DNA of 5,467 nt, taken from the NCBI GenBank assembly GCA_016932295.1, contig JAFGDC010000051.1:1-5467 (forward strand), given 5' to 3'. Below the pieces are notes generated by a model. It did no database searches and was not told where the DNA came from. It worked only from the letters and a program-made list of their open reading frames with translations. A program made the translations under genes and the position numbers. Source of the DNA: a candidate division CSSED10-310 bacterium (GTDB taxonomy: Bacteria > CSSED10-310 > JAFGDC01). Positions 5,000 through 5,467 of the stretch are shown one piece after another; within the stretch, counting starts at the first letter, position 1; every line of letters starts with the position of its first letter.

Positions 5000-5467
5000 A
5001 TGCAAAAACTACTGGCACAAATCAGCCGCAAGACGGATGCCGCCGAGGTATTCGGCCTGGATACATCGGTGAACCTGGTGATCTACGAGAGCGGTCGCCT
5101 GAAGAATCTGAACACGCTCAACAGCACTGGCGCGGCCGTCCGCGCGATGGTGGACGGTAAGCTTGGCCAGGCCATCATCTCGGACATGCGCGATCCCGCC
5201 CAGGTGGCGGACCGCATCCGTGCCTTGGCGGAACTGGGTGATCGCGCTCATTTCAGCTTCAGCGGTCCCGCCGAACTGAAGGATCTGAACCTGGTGGACG
5301 AGCGCGTGGCCGGTATGACTGTGGCGGACATCGTGGACGCCGGCCGGGAGGCGGTGGAACTGATCCAGGCGTACGATGCGCACATCGGCGTCGATTTCAT
5401 CGGTGAACGCAGCCTGGACAAAGTGCAGGTCATGACAACCGCCGGCGCCTCGACCGCCTTCGAACGC
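5000..5467 (+). CDS. TldE/PmbA metalloprotease partner subunit, N-terminal part (cut by window edge)
   Basis: The first 156 codons are open to the window end; the full protein should be about 430-450 residues. It starts one base after the tldD stop with a strong SD. The segment ...AAEVFGLDTSVNLVIYESGRLKNL... followed by GAAVRAMVDGKLGQAIISDM (residues about 44-63) is the N-terminal pattern shared by the TldD/PmbA family: a strand carrying the self-description of the side chain, then a GxxVRxxxDGKxG turn. TGASTAFER-like residues at the cut edge (TTAGASTAFER) fit the NSxG region that follows in family members. TldE is the non-catalytic partner of TldD, lacking the zinc motif, but that region lies outside the window, so the assignment rests on position after tldD and the N-terminal pattern. 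The names tldE and pmbA are both used for it. Confidence 0.88.
   Translation, partial: MQKLLAQISRKTDAAEVFGLDTSVNLVIYESGRLKNLNTLNSTGAAVRAMVDGKLGQAIISDMRDPAQVADRIRALAELGDRAHFSFSGPAELKDLNLVDERVAGMTVADIVDAGREAVELIQAYDAHIGVDFIGERSLDKVQVMTTAGASTAFER

Noticed and set aside
3565..5031. Long 488-codon open frame on the minus strand across tldD
   Set aside because: It is antisense to an unmistakable tldD with HEAFGH and good SD. Its composition (Ala, His, Asp, Val rich) is that of a shadow frame in GC-rich coding DNA.
1..5467. Absence of CAGCTG, the predicted methylase target, in the window
   Set aside because: I found no CAGCTG by eye, but only about 1.3 sites are expected in this length, so it is no evidence of avoidance.

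Overview
The window looks like chromosomal DNA from a Gram-negative bacterium: a TolC-type outer-membrane protein implies an outer membrane, and the flanking genes use G/C-rich codons. I cannot name the phylum. Two ordinary chromosomal blocks flank a compact, lower-GC DNA-modification module.

Layout. (1) Positions 1-711, minus strand: the first 237 codons of a TolC-family efflux protein, with signal peptide and Shine-Dalgarno (SD) site; it runs off the left edge. (2) 712-894: a divergent intergenic region with a strong hairpin in the tolC-like leader and a possible promoter for the plus-strand genes. (3) 895-2381, plus strand: one gene that appears split by a -1 frameshift near 1689. Its N-terminal half (895-1725) has a PD...ExR element that may be a PD-(D/E)XK nuclease core. 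Its C-terminal half (about 1689-2381) is a run of HEAT-like repeats. Restoring the frame gives a protein of about 495 residues. (4) 2381-3436, plus strand: a beta-class amino-methyltransferase that closely resembles, from memory, the PvuII methylase (N4-cytosine, CAGCTG). It ends in a perfect beta-sliding-clamp binding pentapeptide, QLSLF. (5) 3437-3618: an intergenic region with inverted repeats, a 10-nt direct repeat and a hairpin just before the next SD. (6) 3619-4998 and 5000-5467, plus strand: tldD and the start of tldE/pmbA, the two-subunit zinc metalloprotease, the second gene cut by the right edge.

How the parts work together. The HEAT/nuclease-like gene and the methyltransferase overlap by one base (TAATG) and read as one operon, which suggests a restriction-modification or methylation-linked defence unit. 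The methylase is PvuII-like but the partner is not the small PvuII endonuclease: it is a larger HEAT-repeat protein of unproven function. No controller (C) protein gene is visible. The module has lower GC than its neighbours (about 42-45% against 53-68% in the 60-base lines I counted), as expected for acquired DNA placed between tolC and tldDE. If the frameshift is real rather than a sequencing error, the presumed effector may be damaged while the methylase is intact.
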